Below, piece after piece: positions 50,361 to 58,534 of a stretch of 64,000 nt of DNA (the stretch's first letter is position 1; every line of letters starts with the position of its first letter). This DNA is from Gammaproteobacteria bacterium. Lineage in GTDB: Bacteria > Pseudomonadota > Gammaproteobacteria > Steroidobacterales > Foliamicaceae. The stretch lies in NCBI GenBank assembly GCA_009845905.1, contig VXYS01000010.1:20658-84657 (forward strand). The letters are read 5' to 3'. Position numbers and translations under genes: made by a program. The notes beneath the pieces were generated by a model, which made no database searches, was not told the origin of the DNA, and worked only from the letters and a program-made list of their open reading frames with translations.

Positions 50361-53317
50361 CACGCCGCCTCCGACCGTTGCCAGGTATCGACGCCGGTCC
50401 ATTTCTCGAACTGGATCAGCGACGTGTTGGGCGCCATGCCGCTGGCCTGCTCGGTAATGGTTTTCTTGGGATTGAGCATGTTCACGCAGCCGCCCAGGTC
50501 GGTCGAGTTGCCGGGCTCCCCGACGGGCCGGTACTGCGCCGACCCGGTGCAGGCGCTGACCACGCCGGGACGCAGCCGGTCCGTGACCTGAGCGGCGCAG
50601 ACCACCGAGCCCCTGAGGTTCCAGAGGCGGATCAGGTCGTCGTCCTGGACCCCTCGTTCTTCAGCGTCCTCGCGGTTGACGCGCGCCACCAGGTAGGAAT
50701 GACCGTTCACCGTGACGCGGTGCTCGCGGATGTCCTGCAGCGTGCAGCCCTCGTCGTCACCCATGATGTGGAACGGATAGCGCGTGTGCGGCGTCAGCAG
50801 TTGCAGCGGAAAGTCCGCCAGCGCCGGTTCGGCCTCGGCGTTCTCGTAGCTCTTCTGGTACTTGTTGAGCGGCGGGCGCGCCGGGTCGTCGATCTGATTC
50901 AGCGTCTCGGGCAGGAACTCGAACTTGCCGGACGTCGTCTGCAGTCCTTCGCCGAAATCGCCCACGTAGTCCGCCGGTAGCGGATAGGGCTCGGGGGTGT
51001 CCTTCTTCCGCCCCTCGTAGTACCAGCGGTTGGCCGTGGGCGCGCGCGCGTCCTCGGGGTCGGCCGGCACGACGAAATAGCCCTTCTTCAGGAACTCCTT
51101 CCAGGTGGTGTGCTTGGCCACGTCGGACGAATCGAACACGCGCTTGCACCAGTCCAGTTCGGTGTTGCCGCCCTCCGAGTACATCGCGCCGAGCCCCAGG
51201 CGCTCGATCACGGCCAGGAAGATGTCGTAGTCGGACTTCGACTCGCCCAGCGGTTCGATGCACTTGTGCTGCAGCGACACCACGCGGTGATTGACCATCG
51301 AGAACATGTGGTGCACGTAGCCCGCGCCCACGTTGTAGTACTCGCCGATGTCCCAGCGCTCGAACACGGTGCAGGCGGGCAGGATGACGTCCGAGTACGG
51401 CGTCTCGCCCTCCCACCAGATCGACTGGTTCACGACGAACGGCAGGTTCTCCGACTGGTACATCTGCACCCAGCGGTTGGAATCGACCATCGTGCCGAAG
51501 TTGGGGCTGCCGTACTTGTACATCATCTGGATCTTCGCGTGACCGGGCGCCGGATAGCCGTAGCGCAGGAACTGGCCGCGCACCGAGGAAACGTCGGTGA
51601 GGAAACCCATCGCGCTGCCCTCCATGATCGCCTCGGGCAGCCGGATCTTGGGGATGTTCTGGCGCGACGAGTTCATCGTCACGACATGCGGCATGCGCTG
51701 GTAGTTGTTGGCCGCATTGGCGCTGTAGGTCAGTTCGCCCGACATGCTGCCTTCGGCATAGCCGGGGAAGTAGAAGGAGAAGTCCAGCGGGGCCCCGAAC
51801 TGCAGATTGCCGAAGTTCACGCCTGCCCGGCCGAAGCCCTGCATCGCGCCCAGGATGGTCATCATCCGCGCCCACTGGACGCCCATGGGGCCGCGCCCTG
51901 CGCCGCCCAGGCCGCAACCCCAGCCGCCGGCGCCCAGATAGGTCTTCTTGCTGCCCCATTGGCGGGCCAGCGCCCGGACTTCGCGCGCCGGCACCCGGGT
52001 CTCCGCCTCCTGCCATTCGGGGGTCTTCGCCGTGCCGTCGGACTCCCCGAGGATGTAGGCCTTCCAATCGTCGAAGCCGGTGGTGCGCTTCTCGACGAAC
52101 TCCTTGTCGTAGAGGTCCTCGGTGATCCAGACGTAGCAGAGCGCCTGGGCCAGCGCCGAATCGGTGCCCGGCTTGGGCGAGATCCACTTGCCGCCCAGGT
52201 GCGCGGCCGTGTGGTTCAAAAACGGGTCGATATGGACCATGGGGATGCCCAGCTCCCTGGCCCACTCGCGCCGGACCGTGCCCTCGTAGCCGTAGCTGGC
52301 GTCCGGGTCGCTCGACCAGAACACCATCAGCTCGGCTTCCTTGAGGCAGTCCTCCACGGTGCCGTAGAACTCCGGGGTGCCCAGCCGCAGGCTGTTGCCC
52401 CAGTGGTGCATGGCGCCCCAGTACCAGCCCTCCCAGCTATCGGGATTGTTGTGCAGTTTGGAGCAGCCGATCAGGTTCCAGAAGCGGTTGAAGGCGCTCA
52501 GGTAATGCCCCAGGTTGCCCCACTGGTGGTGCGAGCCGTGCGTGACCAGCACCGCGCCCGGGCCATGCGCCTTGGAGCGCTTGATTTCCTTGACCACGAT
52601 GTCCAGCGCCTCGTCCCAACTGATGCGCACGAATTCCGACTTGCCGCGGTTCTGGATGTTGCGCTCGCCGTCGACGTCGAAGTCCACCCGCTTCATCGGA
52701 TGGAGGATGCGGTTCTTCGAATAGACCATGGATTTCTGGCACAGGCCGTGCGCGGCCAGCGTGGTGCGCCGCGGCGGCGTGAATTCCTTGCCCCGGGCCT
52801 TGATGGTCCATGAGGGCGCGTCGTCCTTGTCGAAATCCACCGGGGTGATGCGGATGATCTTGCCTTCCTTGACATAGACGAAGATCGGACCGCCGTTGGT
52901 GCCGTTGGTGTAGCGGGTCACGCCGTTGCCCATGTCGGTGCCGATCTTCCAGCGGATCGACTGCATGCGGTTCAGCGTGATCATGAACCACACCGACGCC
53001 TCGTCCGATCCTTCCACGGTCAGCTTGAAGTTCTTGGCCGCGTCCACGCGCACGAGCTGGTCGAATGGAGGCGTCAGGAATTCCTCGGCGATCGCCCGGT
53101 TCTTGAAGACCACGGCGAAGTCGGGGTTCTCGTGAATGCCCGTCCCCGAGCGGATCCTGCCGTTTTCGATCTGCACCCAGCGGCCGGCGGAATTGTTCTG
53201 CAGCTTGAACTGCGCAATGACGTTTCTTTCCTTCAGGCGGTCCCTGAACTCGGCGTAGCGGAGCCTGGTGAACCGCAATGCCTGCACCATGGCCCAGAGA
53301 ATGATCGAAAATCGCAT
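50360..53317 (-). CDS. SCP2-like/molybdopterin large subunit, transhydroxylase-like
   Basis: A 985-residue protein starting at ATG 53317 with GAGAGGA upstream. Residues ~25-118 (QFKLQNNSAGRWVQIENGRI, NPDFAVVFKNRAIAEEF, FKLTVEG) look like an SCP2-type sterol-carrier domain. From ~135 the rest follows the DMSO-reductase family: NGGPIFVYVKEGKIIRITPV, HPMKRVDFDVDGERNIQNRG, RISWDEALD, and WWEGETPYSDVILPACTVFE. The N-terminal CxxC[4Fe-4S] motif of most DMSO-reductase enzymes is absent, as in pyrogallol-phloroglucinol transhydroxylase (known large subunit ~875 residues). It probably transfers hydroxyl or oxo groups on a small, perhaps hydrophobic, substrate. The fusion is unusual. Confidence 0.75.
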   Translation of the reverse strand: MRFSIILWAMVQALRFTRLRYAEFRDRLKERNVIAQFKLQNNSAGRWVQIENGRIRSGTGIHENPDFAVVFKNRAIAEEFLTPPFDQLVRVDAAKNFKLTVEGSDEASVWFMITLNRMQSIRWKIGTDMGNGVTRYTNGTNGGPIFVYVKEGKIIRITPVDFDKDDAPSWTIKARGKEFTPPRRTTLAAHGLCQKSMVYSKNRILHPMKRVDFDVDGERNIQNRGKSEFVRISWDEALDIVVKEIKRSKAHGPGAVLVTHGSHHQWGNLGHYLSAFNRFWNLIGCSKLHNNPDSWEGWYWGAMHHWGNSLRLGTPEFYGTVEDCLKEAELMVFWSSDPDASYGYEGTVRREWARELGIPMVHIDPFLNHTAAHLGGKWISPKPGTDSALAQALCYVWITEDLYDKEFVEKRTTGFDDWKAYILGESDGTAKTPEWQEAETRVPAREVRALARQWGSKKTYLGAGGWGCGLGGAGRGPMGVQWARMMTILGAMQGFGRAGVNFGNLQFGAPLDFSFYFPGYAEGSMSGELTYSANAANNYQRMPHVVTMNSSRQNIPKIRLPEAIMEGSAMGFLTDVSSVRGQFLRYGYPAPGHAKIQMMYKYGSPNFGTMVDSNRWVQMYQSENLPFVVNQSIWWEGETPYSDVILPACTVFERWDIGEYYNVGAGYVHHMFSMVNHRVVSLQHKCIEPLGESKSDYDIFLAVIERLGLGAMYSEGGNTELDWCKRVFDSSDVAKHTTWKEFLKKGYFVVPADPEDARAPTANRWYYEGRKKDTPEPYPLPADYVGDFGEGLQTTSGKFEFLPETLNQIDDPARPPLNKYQKSYENAEAEPALADFPLQLLTPHTRYPFHIMGDDEGCTLQDIREHRVTVNGHSYLVARVNREDAEERGVQDDDLIRLWNLRGSVVCAAQVTDRLRPGVVSACTGSAQYRPVGEPGNSTDLGGCVNMLNPKKTITEQASGMAPNTSLIQFEKWTGVDTWQRSEAA

Positions 53318-53488
53318 GTAGTCCTCTCCCGGATGCGGGGTCTGGCAGACCGCTCAAGAGGCCCCGGATGATAGCAACCTTGCAGGCCGCCGTCACCTGA
53401 ACGGGGAGCGGAACTTGATGGCGGCCGTGCTGGTGAGCACGCGATGCAGTCGGTAAAATCTCCTCTGTTCACGGCCAACCGGATCCTG

Positions 53489-54343
53489 ATGACCGCGCAA
53501 CTGATTGACGGCAAGGCCATAGCGTCCGCGATCCGTGAGGAAATCCGGCAGACGGTCATCGAGCGGCTTGCCGAGGGCCACCGGGCGCCGGCGTTGGCCA
53601 CGGTGCTGGTGGGAGCGGACCCGGCCTCGCAGGTTTACGTGCGGAACAAGCGGCGGGCCTGCGCCGGCGCCGGCATCGCGTCGCTGGATCACAACCTCCC
53701 GGCGGATACGGACGAGCCGACGCTGCTGGCCCTGATCGACGAATTCAACGCGGACCCGAACGTGGACGGCATCCTGGTGCAGCTGCCCCTGCCCGAGCGC
53801 ATCAACTCGCTGAACGTCATCCAGCGCATCGACCCGGGCAAGGATGTGGACGGGTTTCATCCGCTGACCTTCGGACTGCTGGCGCTGCGCACGCCCCGAT
53901 TGCGGCCCTGCACCGCGGTCGGGGTGATCCGCATGCTGGAGAAGATCGGCGTCGATCCGAAGGGGAAGCACTGCGTTGTGGTCGGCGCGTCGAACCTGGT
54001 GGGGCGCCCGCTGGCGCTGGAGCTGCTGCTGGCCGGCGCGACGGTCACGGTGTGCCACCGGTTCACGACCAACCTTGAGCAGCATGTCCGGCAGGCGGAA
54101 ATCCTCTGCAGCGCCGTCGGCAAGCCGGGAGTTATTCCTGGCGGCTGGATACGCGACGGCGCCGTGGTGCTGGACATCGGCATTACGCGAATGAGCGACG
54201 GGAAGCTGCGTGGCGACGTAGAATTCGAGGCGGCGCGCAAGCGTGCGGCCTGGATTGCGCCGGTGCCGGGCGGAGTGGGGCCGATGACCGTCGCCATGCT
54301 GTTGCAGAACACGCTGGATGCCGCCATTTTCAACACGACGTAA
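53489..54343 (+). CDS. folD: methylenetetrahydrofolate dehydrogenase/cyclohydrolase FolD
   Basis: A 284-residue protein (E. coli FolD is 288) that interconverts 5,10-methylene- and 10-formyl-tetrahydrofolate with NADP. Signatures: [20 protein letters not shown] (the catalytic Lys region), [17 protein letters not shown], the Rossmann [12 protein letters not shown], and [19 protein letters not shown] at the end. ATG 53489 is used because the family normally starts at [10 protein letters not shown]; the longer frame from 53444 adds residues without similarity. Followed by a cyclophilin gene. Confidence 0.95.
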   Translation: MTAQLIDGKAIASAIREEIRQTVIERLAEGHRAPALATVLVGADPASQVYVRNKRRACAGAGIASLDHNLPADTDEPTLLALIDEFNADPNVDGILVQLPLPERINSLNVIQRIDPGKDVDGFHPLTFGLLALRTPRLRPCTAVGVIRMLEKIGVDPKGKHCVVVGASNLVGRPLALELLLAGATVTVCHRFTTNLEQHVRQAEILCSAVGKPGVIPGGWIRDGAVVLDIGITRMSDGKLRGDVEFEAARKRAAWIAPVPGGVGPMTVAMLLQNTLDAAIFNTT

Positions 54344-54360
54344 TCGCAGGGCCAACCGAA

Positions 54361-55029
54361 ATGAGATATACGAGAATTCCAACCCCCCCTGGGAGCGAGG
54401 GCGTCCCGCCCTCGGCGAAGGCGAGACGCCTTCGCTCCCACGTGTGGGCCGCCGCGCTGTGCGTGCTGGCGCTGGGCGCCGGCGCCGCCGGCGCGCAGGA
54501 ACCGGCCGAAGCGGAGGCGGAAATGGATCCCTTCCCGCGGGTGCGGGTGGAAACGACCGCGGGCGCCTTCACGCTGGAACTGTTCGCCAACGACGCCCCG
54601 CTCACGGTACAGCAGTTCCTGCTTCTGGCCGGCAGCCGCTTCTACGAAGGCACGATCTTCCATCGCGTGGTCCAGGACTTCGTGATCCAGGGCGGCGGAT
54701 GGTCGGTGGATTTCCAGGAGCGCCTGATCGACGAAACCTTGCCCAACGAATCCGGCAACGGCCGCTCCAACGTGCGCGGCACGATCGCCATGGCCCGTAC
54801 CGGCGATCCGCATTCGGCGAAAAACCAGTTCTACATCAATCTTCAGGACAACGTGGCGCTCAATCCGCGCCCGGGTCGCTGGGGATATGCCGTGTTCGGA
54901 CAGGTAGTCAGCGGCATGGAGGTCGTGGACGAGATCGGGAACCGGGCCACCGGGCCGGGCGGCCCGTTCGATCGCGACGTGCCGGCGGCGCCGGTGATCA
55001 TCGAACGGGTCCTGCGCGTGACTGAATGA
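54361..55029 (+). CDS. periplasmic cyclophilin-type peptidyl-prolyl isomerase
   Basis: A 222-residue protein. Residues ~55-218 are a bacterial cyclophilin: FYEGTIFHRVVQDFVIQGGG, NVRGTIAMARTGDPHSAKNQ, FYINLQDN, YAVFGQVVSGMEVVDEI. The N-terminus is a signal peptide (VWAAALCVLALGAGAAGA), so it acts in the periplasm. Bases 54390-54440, coding for residues ~10-27, are a GC-rich palindromic repeat, which adds SEGVPPSAKARR-like residues ahead of the signal; a GTG at 54442 could be an alternative start without it. The stop overlaps lpxH by four bases (ATGA). Confidence 0.85.
   Translation: MRYTRIPTPPGSEGVPPSAKARRLRSHVWAAALCVLALGAGAAGAQEPAEAEAEMDPFPRVRVETTAGAFTLELFANDAPLTVQQFLLLAGSRFYEGTIFHRVVQDFVIQGGGWSVDFQERLIDETLPNESGNGRSNVRGTIAMARTGDPHSAKNQFYINLQDNVALNPRPGRWGYAVFGQVVSGMEVVDEIGNRATGPGGPFDRDVPAAPVIIERVLRVTE
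54390..54440. repeat. GC-rich double-hairpin repeat inside cyclophilin gene
   Basis: TGGGAGCG and CGCTCCCA close the ~51-base element. Inside are two back-to-back hairpins: GCGAGGGCG with CGCCCTCG, and CGAAGGCG with CGCCTTCG. The first module (GCGAGGGCG-TCCCGCCCT) recurs at 62959-62977, so this is one of a dispersed family. It is in frame and alters the N-terminus of the encoded protein. Confidence 0.75.
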
Positions 55030-55748
55030 GCACCCTTTTCATCTCCGATCTCCACCTGGACGCCACCCGACCCGCCGCAACCCAAGCCTTCCGCGAATTC
55101 CTGAAGCATCGCGCCGCCGAAGCGGAGGCGCTCTATATCCTGGGCGATCTCTTCGAGGCCTGGGTGGGCGACGACGACGACGATCCGCACGCCGGCGGGA
55201 TCATGGACGCGCTGGCGGAACTGACTTCAGACGGGGTCCCGGCGTGGTTCGTGCACGGCAACCGGGACTTCCTGGTTGGGGACGGCTTTTGCGGCCGCAC
55301 GGGCGTGACGCTGCTTCCGGAAACCAGCGTCGTGAACCTGGGCGGAGAAAACGTGCTCCTGATGCACGGCGACAGCCTGTGCACCGACGATCATGACTAC
55401 CAGGAGTTTCGCGCCATGGTCCGCGATCCGAAGTGGCAGGCGCAGTTCCTGGCCCTGCCGCTGGCCGCCAGGCGTGCGCTGGCCACCCAGGCGCGTGACG
55501 CCAGCCGCATTTCAACCGGCGGCAAGCCGATGGAGATCATGGACGTCAACGCGGACGCGGTGGCCGAGGCGATGCGCGCGAGCGGAGTGCGGCGGTTCAT
55601 TCACGGCCACACGCACCGTCCCGACGTGCACGAATTCGAACTGGACGGCGACCCCGCCACTCGGATCGTTCTGGGCGACTGGTTCGAGCGCGGCTGGGCG
55701 CTGGAACACGACGGGAGCGAGTTCCGGCTGGGGGCGTTCGACCTCTAG
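55026..55748 (+). CDS. lpxH: UDP-2,3-diacylglucosamine diphosphatase LpxH
   Basis: A 240-residue calcineurin-like metallophosphoesterase (E. coli LpxH is 240): FISDLHLDATRP at the N-terminus (D-x-H), ILGDLFEAWVGDDD (GDxxD), WFVHGNRDFLVGDGF (GNxD), MHGDSLCTDD and FIHGHTHRPDVHEF. It releases UMP in lipid A synthesis. It overlaps the cyclophilin stop by four bases and its own stop overlaps the convergent purF by four. Confidence 0.95.
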   Translation: MSTLFISDLHLDATRPAATQAFREFLKHRAAEAEALYILGDLFEAWVGDDDDDPHAGGIMDALAELTSDGVPAWFVHGNRDFLVGDGFCGRTGVTLLPETSVVNLGGENVLLMHGDSLCTDDHDYQEFRAMVRDPKWQAQFLALPLAARRALATQARDASRISTGGKPMEIMDVNADAVAEAMRASGVRRFIHGHTHRPDVHEFELDGDPATRIVLGDWFERGWALEHDGSEFRLGAFDL

Positions 55749-57328
55749 CTGCTTTCGACTTCGAGGGCGGGCAGCTCGGCCATCTTCGGCGGCCGGGCGG
55801 CGGCCACCGGTTCGGCGCCGGCCACCCGCGCGGCCTTCCTGGCTTTCCGCTTGCGCGACTTGCGCTTGGCCCGCACCTTGTCCGCTCGCTCCCGGGCGAC
55901 CCGGCGGAGCAGCTTGCCGTCCACGCCGCCGGTCACGTACTGGCCGTTGAAGCATGAAACGTCGAAACCCGTGATCTCGGCACGCCGGAAGTTGACCGCC
56001 GAGATCAGATCGCCCAGGTCCTGGTAAACCAGCCAGTCGGCGCCGATTCTCTCCTCGACTTCCTCCACCGTGCGGTTGGCCGCGATCAACTCTTCCGGCG
56101 CCGGCATGTCGATGCCGTAAACGTTCTGGTAGCGGACCGGCGGGGCGGCCGAGGCGAAGTACACCTTCCTGGCGCCCGCCTCGCGCGACATCTCGACGAT
56201 CTGCCGCGAGGTGGTGCCGCGCACTATGGAATCGTCCACCAGCAGCACGTTCTTGCCGCGGAATTCCAGGTTGATGGGGTTGAGCTTCTGGCGCACCGAG
56301 CGCTTGCGCTCGTCCTGGCCCGGCATGATGAAGGTGCGGCCGATATAGCGGTTCTTGATGAAGCCCTCCCGGTACTTGACGTTCAGCCGGTTCGCGACTT
56401 CCATGGCGCTGGTGCGGCTGGTGTCCGGGATCGGAATCACAACGTCCACGTCGCTGGTGTCGTGTTCGCGCTGGATCTTCTCCACCAGGCGCTCGCCCAT
56501 ACGCAGGCGCGCCTTGTGCACCGAAATGCGGTCCATGAGCGAGTCCGGGCGGGCGAAATAGACGTATTCGAAGATGCAGGGCGTGTATTGCGTGCGGGCC
56601 GCGCACTGGCGGGTCACCGCTTCCTCGCCGTAGGGAAAGACCCAGGCCTCGCCCGGCATCACGTCGCGCTCCAGTTCGAAGCCGAGCTGCTGCAGGGCAA
56701 CGCTTTCCGAAGCCACCAGGTATTCCGGTCCCTGCTTGCTTTCCCGCCGGCCGACGACCATCGGCCGGATGCCGTAGGGATCGCGGAAGGCGACCAGCCC
56801 GAAGCCCAGGATCATGCAGACGACCGAGTAGGCGCCCTTGCAGCGCTTGTGCACGCCGCGCACCGCGCGGAACACGGCCTCGGCGTCCATCGTCCGGCGC
56901 GAAGTGCGCAGGAGTTCGTGGGCAAACACGTTCAGCAGCAGCTCGCTGTCGGAATCGGTATTGAGATAGCGGCGGTCGCGCTGGCGCATCTCGCCGGCCA
57001 GCTCGTGCGCATTGGTCAGATTGCCGTTGTGCGCCAGGGCGATCCCGTACGGGCTGTTGACGAAGAACGGCTGGGTTTCGGAGTTCTTGTCGGACCCGGC
57101 GGTCGGATAGCGCACATGGCCCAGGCCGGCCGAGCCCCGCAGGTTCTGCATGTGGCGGGTGCGGAACGTCTCGCGCACGAGTCCGCGGGCGCGGCGCTTG
57201 CGGCACATGCCCTCGTCGTCGGTCAGGATGCCGGCGGCGTCCTGGCCGCGGTGCTGGAGCATGATGAGCGCGTCGTAAATTTCCGGCGCCGCCGCGCCGT
57301 GACCCATCAGGCCGACGATCCCGCACAT
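55745..57328 (-). CDS. purF: amidophosphoribosyltransferase PurF
   Basis: A 527-residue enzyme of the first step of purine synthesis. The N-terminal Cys2 of MCGIVGLMGHG is the glutaminase nucleophile; the phosphoribosyltransferase motif is LLVDDSIVRGTTSRQIVEM. The start codon overlaps the cvpA stop by one base (TGATG). The C-terminus has an extra ~60 residues: a Lys/Arg-rich run (RAKRKSRKRKARK) and an Ala/Pro-rich acidic end not usual for PurF (E. coli ~505 residues), perhaps RNA- or membrane-binding. Confidence 0.95.
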   Translation of the reverse strand: MCGIVGLMGHGAAAPEIYDALIMLQHRGQDAAGILTDDEGMCRKRRARGLVRETFRTRHMQNLRGSAGLGHVRYPTAGSDKNSETQPFFVNSPYGIALAHNGNLTNAHELAGEMRQRDRRYLNTDSDSELLLNVFAHELLRTSRRTMDAEAVFRAVRGVHKRCKGAYSVVCMILGFGLVAFRDPYGIRPMVVGRRESKQGPEYLVASESVALQQLGFELERDVMPGEAWVFPYGEEAVTRQCAARTQYTPCIFEYVYFARPDSLMDRISVHKARLRMGERLVEKIQREHDTSDVDVVIPIPDTSRTSAMEVANRLNVKYREGFIKNRYIGRTFIMPGQDERKRSVRQKLNPINLEFRGKNVLLVDDSIVRGTTSRQIVEMSREAGARKVYFASAAPPVRYQNVYGIDMPAPEELIAANRTVEEVEERIGADWLVYQDLGDLISAVNFRRAEITGFDVSCFNGQYVTGGVDGKLLRRVARERADKVRAKRKSRKRKARKAARVAGAEPVAAARPPKMAELPALEVESS

Positions 57329-57864
57329 CAGCGGCCACCCAGTGCCTTGAGCAGCAGGCTCAGGGCGTCGCTGACCGGTTCAAGGAAAGGCAGGCTCATC
57401 GAATCCTGCACCCAGGTCTCGGGCCCCACGTGTATGCACAAGAGCAGAAGTCCACCTGCAATCAGCCAGCCTTTGGCTGCACCCAATAATACGCCCAAGG
57501 CGCGATTCGCGGAAGCCAGCACGCTGTTTTCCACGGCCCTGGAAGCCAGGCCCGCCAAGGTCGAGCCAATCACGAGCACGACCACGAGCACGCCCAGCCT
57601 GGCCGCCCAGAGCGCCACGGACTCGGCGACCGACGGACCGCGAAATATTGCGCCGGCGAGCGGATTGTTCGCGAGCCAGATCTCGATCTTCGCCGGCCAT
57701 CCGGACAGCAGCGTGGCCACGACCATGTCGCCGAAGGCAAAGGCCAGAAACACGCCCGCAACCCAGGTCGCAAGGCTCAGGGCGGCGGACAGGAAACCGC
57801 GTTTCATTCCGAGCCAGGCTGCGGAAATGAAAATCACCACGACGATCCAGTCGAACAGGGTCAC
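57328..57864 (-). CDS. cvpA: CvpA family membrane protein
   Basis: A 178-residue membrane protein from GTG 57864 (TGA of SPOR overlaps as GTGA). The N-terminus TLFDWIVVVIFISAAWLGMK and the GFLSAALSLATWVAGVFLAF helix are typical of CvpA, with about four membrane segments. CvpA precedes purF in many gammaproteobacteria; it was linked to colicin V export and bile or stress survival in E. coli relatives. It is the middle gene of a three-gene operon SPOR - cvpA - purF. Confidence 0.9.
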   Translation of the reverse strand: MTLFDWIVVVIFISAAWLGMKRGFLSAALSLATWVAGVFLAFAFGDMVVATLLSGWPAKIEIWLANNPLAGAIFRGPSVAESVALWAARLGVLVVVLVIGSTLAGLASRAVENSVLASANRALGVLLGAAKGWLIAGGLLLLCIHVGPETWVQDSMSLPFLEPVSDALSLLLKALGGR

Positions 57865-58457
57865 GGCGGTGCGTTCTCCCAGTCCGAAACGAAACCGCTG
57901 CGCCCGAGCAGAGCCAGTTCGGCAACCGCCGAATCGGCGTCGCCCCTTGAGGCGTAGGGGCCCACGCGTACCCGATGCAGAGTCCGGCCGCCGTCCTGCC
58001 CGCTCACGACCTGCACGCCATAGCCTTGTTCGCGGCACCATTCGGAGAGTTGGTCGGCATTCGCGCGCGAAGAGAAACTGCCGATCTGCACGGCCCACCG
58101 AGGCCCGGCCGCAACCGCGGGCGTTTCGGAAGATGCGCCGGAACTAGGCGAGGGCCGGGCTTGTTCGTCCGTTTCCGGTGGTGCGACGAAAGCTCTGGCT
58201 GGCTGCGGCGCGTGGGGCACCGAACCCGGGGCCACCCATTGGGCGACGGTGCGCGGACCGGGCTCCGGGCGGGTTTCGTCCGACGCGGCGATGCCCGGTT
58301 CGGCAGGTTGAGGTGCGACGTGGGCCACAGGGCTTTCAGAACCCTCTTCGTCCGGTATACGGACCCCTTCCCGCGGGCCGATTACCAGGGCCAGCAACAG
58401 GAGCAAGGCCACCAGGACCGCTCCGCCCACCAGCCGCTCAAGCACCGGTGATTGCAT
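57861..58457 (-). CDS. SPOR-domain membrane protein (DedD-like)
   Basis: A 198-residue protein with an N-terminal transmembrane helix (LVGGAVLVALLLLLALVIG, residues ~9-27), a Pro/Ala/Glu-rich periplasmic linker and a C-terminal SPOR domain (~residues 115-195: WAVQIGSFSSRANADQLSEW, VRVGPYASRGDADSAVAELA). SPOR domains bind denuded septal peptidoglycan, so it is expected at the division site. It occupies the usual DedD position upstream of cvpA-purF; folC, often in front of it, is not seen here. Confidence 0.9.
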   Translation of the reverse strand: MQSPVLERLVGGAVLVALLLLLALVIGPREGVRIPDEEGSESPVAHVAPQPAEPGIAASDETRPEPGPRTVAQWVAPGSVPHAPQPARAFVAPPETDEQARPSPSSGASSETPAVAAGPRWAVQIGSFSSRANADQLSEWCREQGYGVQVVSGQDGGRTLHRVRVGPYASRGDADSAVAELALLGRSGFVSDWENAPP

Positions 58458-58534
58458 TGCAGTGAATTATATGCGGGGGCTTGGGAGCGCGAGCGTAAAA
58501 TATCGGGTTCCTGCCACCGCCTGCGGATTACGGC

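Noticed and set aside
51110..52813. 567-codon plus-strand open frame opposite the molybdenum subunit
   Set aside because: Antisense shadow of a family-supported gene.
55512..57338. 608-codon minus-strand frame spanning purF and lpxH
   Set aside because: Out-of-frame shadow of purF with an Arg/Gly-rich composition.
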